Shown: positions 1 to 7,250, numbered from the stretch's first letter. The stretch: DNA of 10,881 nt from CAUZFZ01 sp964431285 (GCA_964431285.1 CAYSJO010000501.1:1-10881); one strand, 5' to 3'. Notes: generated by a model not told the origin, from the sequence alone. Program-made: numbers and translations.

Positions 1-1
1 G

Positions 2-178
2 CTCGTCCAGACCGGCGATGGGCTGATGTGGCTCAGCGAACTTCAGTTCGCCGACGAGGAGCATCGCATCGCAGTGGAGTCTGCATTGCGGGTTGGGCAG
101 AAGCTCGGTTACGTGCTGCAGGACGAAGTGGCCGAACTAAAGCACCGGTTGGGCCGGCTGGAAGACCGTCTGCGCTAG
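2..178 (+). CDS. C-terminal fragment of an unidentified protein
   Basis: An open frame enters from the left edge and ends at TAG 176-178, giving 58 residues with no start codon needed. It begins LVQTGDGLMWLSELQ and ends in a Leu/Glu/Arg-rich helical segment (DEVAELKHRLGRLEDRLR) that could form a short coiled coil. The GDGLMWLSELQ stretch loosely resembles the GDG-containing C-terminal domain of formyltransferases such as methionyl-tRNA formyltransferase, but too little is present to name it. The gene converges on the BBP7-like gene, and the two stop codons overlap within CTAG 175-178. That it is coding is inferred from codon-like composition and the precise abutment to the neighbour. Its function is unknown. 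Confidence 0.6.
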   Translation, partial: LVQTGDGLMWLSELQFADEEHRIAVESALRVGQKLGYVLQDEVAELKHRLGRLEDRLR

Positions 179-1491
179 AAGCGAATCTCACCGCCGACGT
201 TCAGACCCTGGAAGTACATCCGTTCGAAGCTGGATTGAACGGTGATGTCAGCCAGTTCCTGCGGACCGTTGTCGTTGTATCGGAGATTCGAGCCAGCACG
301 GCTGATGTTGGTGACACCCATGATCGTGTAGCCGACGTGTAGAGTCGTACTTGGGTGCAGGTGCAATTTTCCGTAAATCGTGAGTTCGCCCGATACAGAA
401 ATCTTCTCACCCTGGTCTGTCGTGGTGACCCTCGGATCACCTACTGAACGAAGAGCTTCAGAAAAGACCAGATTGTCAAAGGTGCTTACGCCGGCGCCGA
501 TGCGTGGTTCCAGTCCCACGGTCACCCACCGCGATGGCATCTCGATTCGGACACCGATCTGCGGTACGTACGACTGATTGTCCGACGTCGACGAGATTGT
601 ACTAATCAGAGGTACAGTAAGATTCCCCAGCTGGTCGAAGGAACCGGTCTGAACCAGTTGCTCGCCGTAGTCCAGGTAACGGAATCCAACGAGTGGCCGC
701 ACCTGCAGGGAGGGCTTCGGCAAGTAGGAATTGAAGAGCAGCACGAAATCGGCTCCCCACAGGTCCGCCGAGCTCTTGGTGCGGAAAAAGTCGTCATAAA
801 TGAAGACGTTGTTGCTGACCTGGCCATTCAAGAGGGTGCTTGTTGCGACAAAGGTCGGCAGTTGGGTGATGTTAAGCGGATCGGGGAGTCCCAGGGTGTC
901 GTCCAGGGTGAATTCCTCGGCGTTCTCGAACGAGAAGATGCTGGCCTCGACCGTTCCGAATGTGAACGGGACTCCCAGCGTCATCTTTCCACCCTGAATG
1001 TCTTCCAGCTTGACGAGCCCCAGTGTTTCAACCCGAGCCGTACCGGCAAGTTGATTGATCAGAGTTGTGCTGAACGGAACAGCTGGTTCATCCGTCACGA
1101 GGAGTGGAGATCCCAGTAGTACGTTACCGGGCTTGCGATAGCTCCAGCTCAGAAATTCCATGCGGAAATATGAATCACGAGCGACGTCACGCAGGAATTC
1201 GTCCAAGGGTGAGTCGCCATAGAGTGGTCCCTGGCGCTGACCAAGGTCTTCGTAACCCCAGCGTGCAGCACCCGGCTGATAGGGTCGAGTCGCTGGCTGC
1301 TTCCCGCTCCACGCGTTCGCGACGGAGTATCCGGCGTGTCCGTGATACCCAGCGAGCCCGTGCGAACCGCCACTGTGAACTCCCGGAGGGCAGGTCGGGC
1401 ACCACGCGTCCACACCCGGCGTCTGAGCATCCGCACTCAGCGGAGTCAGCGTCAGCAGCAGAGTGGCCAAGGATGCGAATCGGCCGGTCAT
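175..1491 (-). CDS. BBP7-family outer-membrane beta-barrel protein
   Basis: This is probably a surface-layer or porin-like beta-barrel in the outer membrane; its substrate is unknown. I chose ATG 1491-1489 (438 residues) because it opens a clear signal peptide (charged start, then LATLLLTLTPLSADA, likely cleaved before QTPG) and has an AGGAA seven bases upstream; an in-frame upstream extension to 1641 lacks this logic. After cleavage there is a Cys/His/Gly/Tyr-rich segment (CPTC at 31-34; His 39, 44, 50, 52), then a Tyr/Phe-rich segment YFRMEFLSWSYRKPGN near 108-122, which is characteristic of planctomycete BBP7 proteins. Alternating hydrophobic beta-strands run to the end. The C-terminal residue is Phe (GGEIRF), as expected of barrels recognised by the Bam complex. 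Family recognition is from memory of motifs and layout; the barrel assignment is firmer than the exact family. Confidence 0.8.
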   Translation of the reverse strand: MTGRFASLATLLLTLTPLSADAQTPGVDAWCPTCPPGVHSGGSHGLAGYHGHAGYSVANAWSGKQPATRPYQPGAARWGYEDLGQRQGPLYGDSPLDEFLRDVARDSYFRMEFLSWSYRKPGNVLLGSPLLVTDEPAVPFSTTLINQLAGTARVETLGLVKLEDIQGGKMTLGVPFTFGTVEASIFSFENAEEFTLDDTLGLPDPLNITQLPTFVATSTLLNGQVSNNVFIYDDFFRTKSSADLWGADFVLLFNSYLPKPSLQVRPLVGFRYLDYGEQLVQTGSFDQLGNLTVPLISTISSTSDNQSYVPQIGVRIEMPSRWVTVGLEPRIGAGVSTFDNLVFSEALRSVGDPRVTTTDQGEKISVSGELTIYGKLHLHPSTTLHVGYTIMGVTNISRAGSNLRYNDNGPQELADITVQSSFERMYFQGLNVGGEIRF

Positions 1492-1691
1492 AATCAGGTT
1501 CCTGCGGCAGAACGAGTAAGTCACGCCCGCCAATGGGGGTACATGAACATGCCGAGCCCGCGCGCTGTGAGCACATGGACTGTCACTCGTATCGGTTGTA
1601 CTGCCTGGGGAACTTGTTCCGATTCTGCGGGGCCCTGTCAAAAGAAGCTGATTCTACCGATTCTGACGGCTGTACTGGTCTGAACCGGGCC

Positions 1692-2630
1692 TTATTCGAC
1701 TGCGTGTGTCCAACCAAGTCGAGGCAATTCCACTCCACCACGAATCGGATCGGTCAACAAGCACCGACGCTCGCGGGTCACTGTGCCGATCCGCGTGACC
1801 TCAACTTCCACTGGCGAGTCCAGCAACAGCCGTTCACCATCTTCAGGGGACACCGTGAACAGCAACTCGAAGTCCTCTCCATCTCCAAGTGCGTGCTGCA
1901 ACGGTGAACGTTTATCGTGACATTGTGACGCTACCTGACTGATTGGAATGGAATCTGAATTCAGGATCACTCCAACGCCACTCTCTTCCAGAATGTGGTA
2001 CATGTCCGCGACAAGGCCGTCACTGATGTCGAGCATGGCGTGCAGGTCGACGAAGTCGTGCAACTGCCGGGCTTCATCAACGCGCGGCTCAAACACCAGA
2101 TGGTGTCCAACCAGACTTCCGCCCAGTCGGCCGGTGACGAACACCCAGTCCCCCGGCTGCGCACCACTGCGTGTCACGGGTCCGCGGGGATGCACATCGC
2201 CTGCGATGGCAACATTGATCACAAGTGGTCCGTTCCACGACGTGGTGTCACCGCCGACGATGACGACATCAAATCGATCGGCGGTCGCATTCAGCCCGGC
2301 GAACAACTCGTCTGCAAACGAACCTGCACTGTCATTCTGCTGTTGCGGCAGGGCAAGGCTGACGCCGGCAAATCTGGGTTTGCCAGCCATCGCAGCGATG
2401 TCGCTCAGATTAACTGCCATGGCCTTGCAGCCAACCTGACGAGGGGTGGCTGGCGGAATCTCAAAATGGACGCCTTCCAGCAGCAGGTCCGTTGCCAACA
2501 GTGCCGATTCCGACAGACTCCGCACGACAGCCGCGTCGTCGCCAATGCCGACTGGCACATTCGTCCGGGCTCCAATCGTCTGACGGAAACGCTCGATCAA
2601 TTCGAATTCGGACGACTTCTCTGGAAACAT
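1692..2630 (-). CDS. thiL: Thiamine-monophosphate kinase
   Basis: ThiL phosphorylates thiamine monophosphate with ATP to give the cofactor thiamine diphosphate, the last step of the pathway, in the cytoplasm. The 312-residue protein shows the family motifs in order: GIGDDAAVV (28-36), with the metal-binding aspartates, DLLLEGVHF (48-56), NLSDIAAMAGKP (74-85), GGDTTS (126-131), LDISDGLVADM (200-210) and GEDFELLF (251-258), ending near a typical GWTH. I prefer ATG 2630 over GTG 2645 because a GGAG lies nine bases upstream of it and overlaps the GTG codon. The gene is divergent from htpG, separated by 175 bases. It is followed, 200 bases further on the minus strand, by the BBP7-like gene, which is probably a separate unit. 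No other thiamine gene is nearby. Family identity is secure. Confidence 0.95.
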   Translation of the reverse strand: MFPEKSSEFELIERFRQTIGARTNVPVGIGDDAAVVRSLSESALLATDLLLEGVHFEIPPATPRQVGCKAMAVNLSDIAAMAGKPRFAGVSLALPQQQNDSAGSFADELFAGLNATADRFDVVIVGGDTTSWNGPLVINVAIAGDVHPRGPVTRSGAQPGDWVFVTGRLGGSLVGHHLVFEPRVDEARQLHDFVDLHAMLDISDGLVADMYHILEESGVGVILNSDSIPISQVASQCHDKRSPLQHALGDGEDFELLFTVSPEDGERLLLDSPVEVEVTRIGTVTRERRCLLTDPIRGGVELPRLGWTHAVE

Positions 2631-2695
2631 GACGTGGGACTCCACACGGTGCGCGTGTTACGGGCAGAAATGCGGCCGAGACTCTGGCGTGATTC

Positions 2696-2725
2696 TTGAA
2701 CTATCGAAACGAACAGGGATAACAT
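2696..2725 (+). promoter_or_regulatory. Weak candidate promoter for htpG
   Basis: TTGAAC (2696-2701) and TAACAT (2720-2725) lie 18 bases apart, each matching four of six bases of the sigma-70 boxes, about 80 bases before the htpG start. The left box read as CTTGAA also resembles a heat-shock sigma-32 -35 element, but no CCCCAT-like -10 follows. A 10-bp palindrome GGATCGATCC sits at 2770-2779, between this site and the start codon. No CIRCE operator is present. This is a tentative call. Confidence 0.25.
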
Positions 2726-2805
2726 CACATATGACTCTCGAAATGCCCTTGCTGAGCTGACATCGGTGAGGATCGATCCAAAGCCCGGCGTTACAGGAGT
2801 TTAAC

Positions 2806-4722
2806 GTGTCTGTCGAAACGGCCCCTCAGGAGTTCACCTTTCAGGCTGAGATCTCTCAGCTACTGCAACTGCTGTCTCACTCGCTGTATCAGAACCGCGA
2901 GATTGCCATTCGCGAACTGATCTCAAATGCGTCCGATGCGCTGGACCGATTCCGGCACATCACACTGACCGAAAAACAGCATGAAGACGGTCAGGAACTG
3001 GCAATCACAGTCGAGCCTGACAGTGAAAGCAGCCTGCTGGCCATTCGAGACAATGGCATTGGCATGACGCAGGAGGAACTGGTTCGCAATCTGGGGACGA
3101 TTGCCCATAGCGGATCTTTGGAATTCCTCAAGAAGCTGGGCGATCAACCGGCCGACAATGTGTCGCTGATCGGACAGTTCGGCGTCGGTTTTTACTCGTC
3201 GTTCATGATCGCTGACCGTGTTGAAGTTCTTACTCGCAGCTATCAGGAAGATTCGGGCTGGCGCTGGGAGAGTGATGGTTCGGGCAGCTTCTCGATCGAA
3301 CCCGTTGCGGACTTGGAACGCGGTACACAGATTCGACTGCATCTCAAAGAAGACGTGAAAGACCTTGCTGAGTCGTTTCGTCTGAAGCATGTGCTGACTG
3401 AGTATTCGACGTTTGTCCCGCACCCGATTCGCGTCGATGACGAACATGTGAACGACCAGCCCCCGATCTGGGTCGAGCCGAAGTCACAGGTCACGGACGA
3501 GCAGTACAAGAACTTTTACGGATACCTGTCGAAGCGCACTGATGAAGAGCCACTGTGGCATCTGCATCTGATCGCAGATTCGCCATTCCAGTTTCACGCC
3601 GTGTTGTTCTGCGCACCGTCGAATTTTGAGCTGATGGGTTTCGGCCGGGATGAACACGGTCTGCATCTGTGTGCGAAGCGAATTCTCGTTCAGAATAACT
3701 GTCGTGAGCTGCTGCCAGAGTACCTGCGGTTTCTGTTCGGCCTGGTCGATTCGGCCGATTTGCCGCTGAACGTGTCCCGGCAGGCTTTGCAGGACGATTC
3801 CGTCTTCCGCAAGATTCGCAATGTGCTGGTGAAGAAAGTCCTGAGTCGGCTGGAGAGTCTGGCCAGCGAAGACTCAGACGCATACGACAAATTCTACGCC
3901 CAGTACGGTTCCATTCTGCGCGAGGGCGTGTCCAGTGATTTTGGTAACCGGGACGCGATCGCAAAGCTCCTGCGTTTCAAATCGTCCCACGGCGAAGATC
4001 GAGATGCGCTCACTTCGCTGGCTGATTACGTCAGTCGAATTAAGGACGATCAGACGCAGATTTATTACGCCGGCGGACCGGAAGTGTCCACAATTGAACG
4101 CAGCCCGAATCTGGAAGCGTTTCGGTCGCAGGGACTTGAGGTGCTGTATCTGACCGATCCCGTCGACGAATTCGTCCTGAATCATCTACAGACGTTCGAG
4201 GAGAAGTCGCTCGTTTCAATTGACGCGGACAACGTCGAACTTCCCGGCGCCGCGAAGGCAACTTCAGACGAAGAAGAAAACGCAGATCAGTCGGAAGACA
4301 AGACTGAGGATGAAGCACCTGCCGGCTTCGATCGAGTGCTGGCACTGTTTAAGGAAGCGCTTGGCGACAGTGTGGAAGATGTTCGCCGGTCTGACCGGCT
4401 GACGAGTAGCGCATGCTGCCTTGTGAGCCCGGAAGGAGCCTTGAGCGCCCAATTGCAAAAAGTCCTGAGTCAGGGCTCAGAGGAATTCCGGGCCTCCAAA
4501 CGAATTTTTGAGGTCAATCCCTCACATTCGCTGATCGTCAGGCTTGCCACTCTGTCCGCAAACTCTGATCAAGACGAGTTCGTGCGGAGCTGCGGATGTC
4601 AACTGTTCACTAATGCCCAGCTCATGGAAGGTGTCGTGCCCGATGCTCACGATGCATCGGAGCGAATGCTCGGCTTCATGCAGGAAGTGGCGAGCATTCG
4701 GGCACCGATTTCAGGTAGTTAA
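2806..4722 (+). CDS. htpG: Molecular chaperone HtpG (Hsp90)
   Basis: HtpG is the bacterial Hsp90, a cytosolic homodimeric ATPase that remodels client proteins. GTG 2806 is the start: AGGAG (2795-2799) lies six bases upstream and the N-terminus fits the family. The 638 residues show the GHKL ATPase motifs ELISNASDALDRFR (37-50), DNGIGM (82-87), GTIAHSG (97-103), GQFGVGFYSS (123-132) and GTQIRLHL (173-180). The middle domain follows, with the catalytic-loop arginine in LPLNVSRQALQ (Arg 325). An acidic stretch around 487-504 (Glu/Asp/Lys-rich) separates the middle domain from the dimerisation domain. The C-terminal domain holds a Cys pair at 537-538 and CGC at 596-598. Length is close to the usual 620-640. 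The gene appears to be transcribed alone, with 365 non-coding bases after it. Confidence 0.97.
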   Translation: MSVETAPQEFTFQAEISQLLQLLSHSLYQNREIAIRELISNASDALDRFRHITLTEKQHEDGQELAITVEPDSESSLLAIRDNGIGMTQEELVRNLGTIAHSGSLEFLKKLGDQPADNVSLIGQFGVGFYSSFMIADRVEVLTRSYQEDSGWRWESDGSGSFSIEPVADLERGTQIRLHLKEDVKDLAESFRLKHVLTEYSTFVPHPIRVDDEHVNDQPPIWVEPKSQVTDEQYKNFYGYLSKRTDEEPLWHLHLIADSPFQFHAVLFCAPSNFELMGFGRDEHGLHLCAKRILVQNNCRELLPEYLRFLFGLVDSADLPLNVSRQALQDDSVFRKIRNVLVKKVLSRLESLASEDSDAYDKFYAQYGSILREGVSSDFGNRDAIAKLLRFKSSHGEDRDALTSLADYVSRIKDDQTQIYYAGGPEVSTIERSPNLEAFRSQGLEVLYLTDPVDEFVLNHLQTFEEKSLVSIDADNVELPGAAKATSDEEENADQSEDKTEDEAPAGFDRVLALFKEALGDSVEDVRRSDRLTSSACCLVSPEGALSAQLQKVLSQGSEEFRASKRIFEVNPSHSLIVRLATLSANSDQDEFVRSCGCQLFTNAQLMEGVVPDAHDASERMLGFMQEVASIRAPISGS

Positions 4723-4787
4723 CAAAAGTTGCAAACTACTGTGTGTAAATAGGTTACGCATATTCGTTCTGCGACTGAAATGCCCTT

Positions 4788-4809
4788 TCGCGACGATTGC
4801 GTCACGCGA
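4788..4809 (+). other. Stem-loop downstream of htpG
   Basis: TCGCGACG (4788-4795) can pair with CGTC plus GCGA (4800-4803 and 4806-4809), enclosing the loop ATTG and a two-base bulge. It lies about 65 bases past the htpG stop. No run of T follows, so it is not a classical intrinsic terminator. It might protect the 3' end of the htpG transcript, or be chance. Confidence 0.3.
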
Positions 4810-4839
4810 TCTTCAGATACTGTGCGAACTTGCGCCTGC

Positions 4840-4868
4840 TTGACACTCAGGATCCCCCTGAGTACAAC
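4840..4868 (+). promoter_or_regulatory. Sigma-70-like promoter with operator-like dyad, likely for pheA
   Basis: TTGACA (4840-4845), a perfect -35 match, is followed after 17 bases by TACAAC (4863-4868), four of six to the -10 box. The spacer is almost wholly an inverted repeat: ACTCAGG (4845-4851), ATCCC, CCTGAGT (4857-4863), seven base pairs overlapping the last base of the -35 and the first of the -10. A protein bound there would be expected to block polymerase. Transcription would start near 4875 and give pheA a leader of about 210 bases. The boxes and dyad are seen directly; the function is inferred. Confidence 0.55.
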
Positions 4869-5087
4869 TCGCGCGCGGCTTCGACACCTCATTCTGTGGG
4901 CACGAAGCGTGAGTGAGTGAAAGTCCCACGTGTGCGACTCCAGTGCGTTAGATTCGTGTGGGAAACCTTGATTCCTGCCGATCACATGTGTTGATCTGTC
5001 GACGCAACCTTTTTCTGCCACAGAGTTTGTGCCCGGACTTGTGAGCCGGCTGAGTCTGGCAGATTGAAATCAGGCGGAAAGGGACCC

Positions 5088-6257
5088 ATGGCTAAGAAGA
5101 AGGTCGTCAGAAAGAAAGCCAAACGCCGCCCCTCACCGTCGCCCAAGGCAGCCAAACCAGCTGCCAAGCCGCGGTCTTCACGGAGACGCACGCCTCAACA
5201 GATCCAGGCAGCTGCGGCAAAGGTGGATCGGGAGCTGGTCAAGCTCATCAACACCCGGGCTCAACTCACCATCGACTGGCTTGAAGCCCACGAGAATCCG
5301 CGGAAAGTCCTTTTCTCACAGGATGTTGAGGCGAATCCTATCGCCGCAGTCGTTGAGAAGAATGCTGGCCCATTATCGAACGACGCCGTCGCCGGCGTGT
5401 TGAGGCACGTGATCAGCGGTGCGCGCCGGAAAGTACGGCTCAACCGTGTCGCTTATCTGGGCCCCGCGTACAGTTATTCGCATCAGGCCGCGATTGAGCG
5501 GTTTGGAGAGTCGGGCGACCTCGTTCCTGTCAGCACAATCGCTTCTGTTTTTGAAGAAGTTAACAGAGGTCATGTTGAGTTCGGAATAGTGCCCATTGAA
5601 AACAGTACGGATGGCCGTATCGTCGATACGCTGGATATGTTCACGCGGCTACCTCTGAAAATCTGCGGTGAAGTGCAGCTAAGTGTCCATCTCAACCTGA
5701 TGGCCAAGTGCGACCGCAGCGCAATCACCGAGATTTACAGCAAGCCGCAGGCACTTTCGCAGTGCCGCAACTGGCTGAACCGCCATATGCCGCACGCGCG
5801 TCTGCATGACGTGACGAGCACTTCAACTGCGGCTCAACTGGCACGAGACAAACCGGGCGCGGCAGCCATCGCCAGTTCACGGGCTGCTGTCGAGTACAGC
5901 CTGCAGGTCGTGGCCGAGGATGTTCAGGACAACAAGAACAACGTCACTCGGTTCGCCGTCATTGGTGATTTCACTCCGAAGCCGACAGGAGCGGATCGAA
6001 CGGCTCTGCTTCTGCAGATTCCGCATCGCCCGGGTGCCCTCTCGGATGCGCTGGCGGCGTTCAAGAAGCAGAAAGTCAATCTAAGCTGGATTGAGTCATT
6101 CCCTCTTCGAGGTCCGGAAACCGGCTATCTGTTTTTCCTGGACTTCGAGGGGCATCAGAACGAACCGAAGGTCAAACGCACGCTTGATCAGCTTCAGAAG
6201 GCAGCTGTCCGTATGGAAGTGCTCGGGTCGTTTCCTCGCTCAGATGCGTTGCCGTGA
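5088..6257 (+). CDS. pheA: Prephenate dehydratase with chorismate mutase-like domain (P-protein)
   Basis: The dehydratase converts prephenate to phenylpyruvate for phenylalanine synthesis, in the cytoplasm. ATG 5088 is chosen over an upstream in-frame TTG (5064) because GGAAAGGGA precedes it. The layout of the 389 residues is: a Lys/Arg/Pro/Ala-rich tail (1-38, including SPKAAKPAAKP); an AroQ-like chorismate mutase helical region (about 40-115); the dehydratase domain from VAYLGPAYSYSHQAA (121-135), with PIENS (169-173) and the catalytic-type TRF (287-289); and a C-terminal ACT domain (about 304-380) with HRPGALSDAL (313-322) for feedback by phenylalanine. Oddities: the mutase lacks a recognisable RE motif and final Gln, and the ACT motif reads ESFP (336-339) instead of ESRP. 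Dehydratase identity is secure; mutase activity is doubtful. The gene stands alone behind its own promoter. Confidence 0.93.
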   Translation: MAKKKVVRKKAKRRPSPSPKAAKPAAKPRSSRRRTPQQIQAAAAKVDRELVKLINTRAQLTIDWLEAHENPRKVLFSQDVEANPIAAVVEKNAGPLSNDAVAGVLRHVISGARRKVRLNRVAYLGPAYSYSHQAAIERFGESGDLVPVSTIASVFEEVNRGHVEFGIVPIENSTDGRIVDTLDMFTRLPLKICGEVQLSVHLNLMAKCDRSAITEIYSKPQALSQCRNWLNRHMPHARLHDVTSTSTAAQLARDKPGAAAIASSRAAVEYSLQVVAEDVQDNKNNVTRFAVIGDFTPKPTGADRTALLLQIPHRPGALSDALAAFKKQKVNLSWIESFPLRGPETGYLFFLDFEGHQNEPKVKRTLDQLQKAAVRMEVLGSFPRSDALP

Positions 6258-6351
6258 CTGGATGATCTGCGAAACGGCTGACCGAGACGGCAATGACTTG
6301 CGATTGCTGCAGCGGGATTCCTTGGGGACGCCGTCCATTGTTGATACATTC

Positions 6352-6365
6352 CGCCGCCCGCGGCG
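6352..6365. other. Short GC-rich perfect hairpin upstream of tpiA
   Basis: CGCCGC (6352-6357) and GCGGCG (6360-6365) form a perfect inverted repeat in the 222-base gap between pheA and tpiA. A second small pairing, GCGAC with GTCGC, follows nearby. No T-tract is present, so the role is unclear; it could aid termination of pheA or be chance in GC-rich DNA. I see no convincing promoter boxes in this gap, although tpiA must be transcribed from somewhere here or by read-through. Confidence 0.25.
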
Positions 6366-6479
6366 TGAGACGCGACCCAACTCAGTCGCACTGCTTCATG
6401 TTCACTGACTGCCGCCAGGTTGCATCGTTGCGAACTCGTGTTTCCTGTCATCCCCGGGTACACCTGAGGTTGTTGTTTG

Positions 6480-7250
6480 ATGAGACGTCCTGTTATTGCC
6501 GGCAACTGGAAAATGAACACGTGTCGGGAGTCTGCCGGCTCTCTGGTGACGTCGCTGCGAGCCGAGGTGCCAGCACCTCGTGATGATGTGGACGTCGTGG
6601 TTTGCCCGCCCTTTACGTACCTGTCACAGGTTGCGGAACTGGCTGGAGAATCGGGAGTCGCAGTCGGTGGTCAAAACGCCTGGACGGAGACGTCCGGAGC
6701 CTACACCGGCGAAGTTTCCTGCGAAATGCTGTTGGATGTCGGTTGCCAGTGGGTCGTTCTGGGCCACAGCGAACGTCGACAGATCAACGGTGAATCGGAC
6801 GAACTGATTAACACCAAGGTGCATAAGGCCCTGGCCAGCGGACTCAAGGTGATCCTGTGTGTCGGCGAGCTGCTTGAACATCGTGAGGCCGACCAGACAG
6901 AGGCTGTTCTGGAACGGCAGATGACGGGTGGACTGGCGGGAGTTGAGTCGGCCGCTATGGCCAATGTGGTCATCGCTTACGAGCCTGTCTGGGCGATCGG
7001 CACCGGCAAAGTTGCGACTGACGAACAGGCCGAGTCGGCCCATGCATTCCTGAGGTCCTGGCTGAAAACACGGTTTGATGGAGACGTTTCGACGTCCGTC
7101 CGTATTCTGTACGGCGGCAGTGTGAAGCCTGATAATGCAGTCGGGTTACTGGGGCAGCCCAACGTCGATGGTGCACTTGTCGGTGGGGCAAGTCTGAAGG
7201 CCGAGTTGTTTATCCCAATCATCCAGGCGGGAATCGCGTCTGTCGCGTGA
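6480..7250 (+). CDS. tpiA: Triosephosphate isomerase
   Basis: TpiA interconverts dihydroxyacetone phosphate and glyceraldehyde 3-phosphate in glycolysis and gluconeogenesis, as a cytosolic TIM-barrel dimer. The 256 residues contain all catalytic signatures: AGNWKMN (7-13; Asn 9, Lys 11), LGHSERR (94-100; His 96 electrophile), AYEPVWAIGTG (166-176; Glu 168 base and the flexible loop 6), YGGSVKPDN (211-219) and the phosphate-gripping DGALVGGASL (230-239). Length is normal. ATG 6480 is preferred over the TTG just before it; GAGG at 6466-6469 provides a binding site. It opens a same-strand block tpiA-secG-yicC-gmk-rpoZ; a tpiA-secG pairing is common in bacteria. Confidence 0.97.
   Translation: MRRPVIAGNWKMNTCRESAGSLVTSLRAEVPAPRDDVDVVVCPPFTYLSQVAELAGESGVAVGGQNAWTETSGAYTGEVSCEMLLDVGCQWVVLGHSERRQINGESDELINTKVHKALASGLKVILCVGELLEHREADQTEAVLERQMTGGLAGVESAAMANVVIAYEPVWAIGTGKVATDEQAESAHAFLRSWLKTRFDGDVSTSVRILYGGSVKPDNAVGLLGQPNVDGALVGGASLKAELFIPIIQAGIASVA

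Larger units (their letters stand above)
4723..5087. other. 365-base non-coding stretch between htpG and pheA
   Basis: I see no convincing gene here. From left to right it holds a stem-loop (4788-4809), a strong promoter-like pair of boxes with an internal dyad (4840-4868), and then a possible leader of about 210 bases. The leader contains a 6-bp stem GCTTCG (4878-4883) / CGAAGC (4903-4908), a CCCAC...GTGGG pairing further on, and GATCA...TGATC around a CACATGTG palindrome near 4984. No T-tract terminator and no Phe-rich leader peptide are visible, so attenuation cannot be claimed. Confidence 0.6.

Noticed and set aside
1613..1641. Perfect TTGACA on the minus strand (1641-1636) upstream of the BBP7-like gene
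   Set aside because: At the proper 17-base spacing the -10 position reads AACAAG, a poor match, so a promoter is not supported by sequence alone.
1995..2699. A 234-residue open frame antisense to thiL
   Set aside because: It lies opposite a well-supported ThiL coding region, has no family motif and no clear binding site; open antisense frames are common in GC-rich genes.
2631..2805. CIRCE operator or sigma-32 promoter for htpG
   Set aside because: No TTAGCACTC-N9-GAGTGCTAA is present, and the CTTGAA box lacks a CCCCAT-like partner at the right distance. Only a weak ordinary promoter candidate was kept.
2923..3964. Long minus-strand open frames opposite htpG
   Set aside because: They show no recognisable motifs, no ribosome-binding sites, and fully overlap the conserved Hsp90 coding sequence.
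4845..4863. The ACTCAGG/CCTGAGT stem as an intrinsic terminator for htpG
   Set aside because: No T-rich run follows on either strand, and its exact fit between -35 and -10 boxes makes an operator more likely.
4869..5087. A Phe-codon leader peptide for attenuation of pheA
   Set aside because: No short frame with clustered TTC/TTT codons, a start with a binding site and a following terminator hairpin was found.
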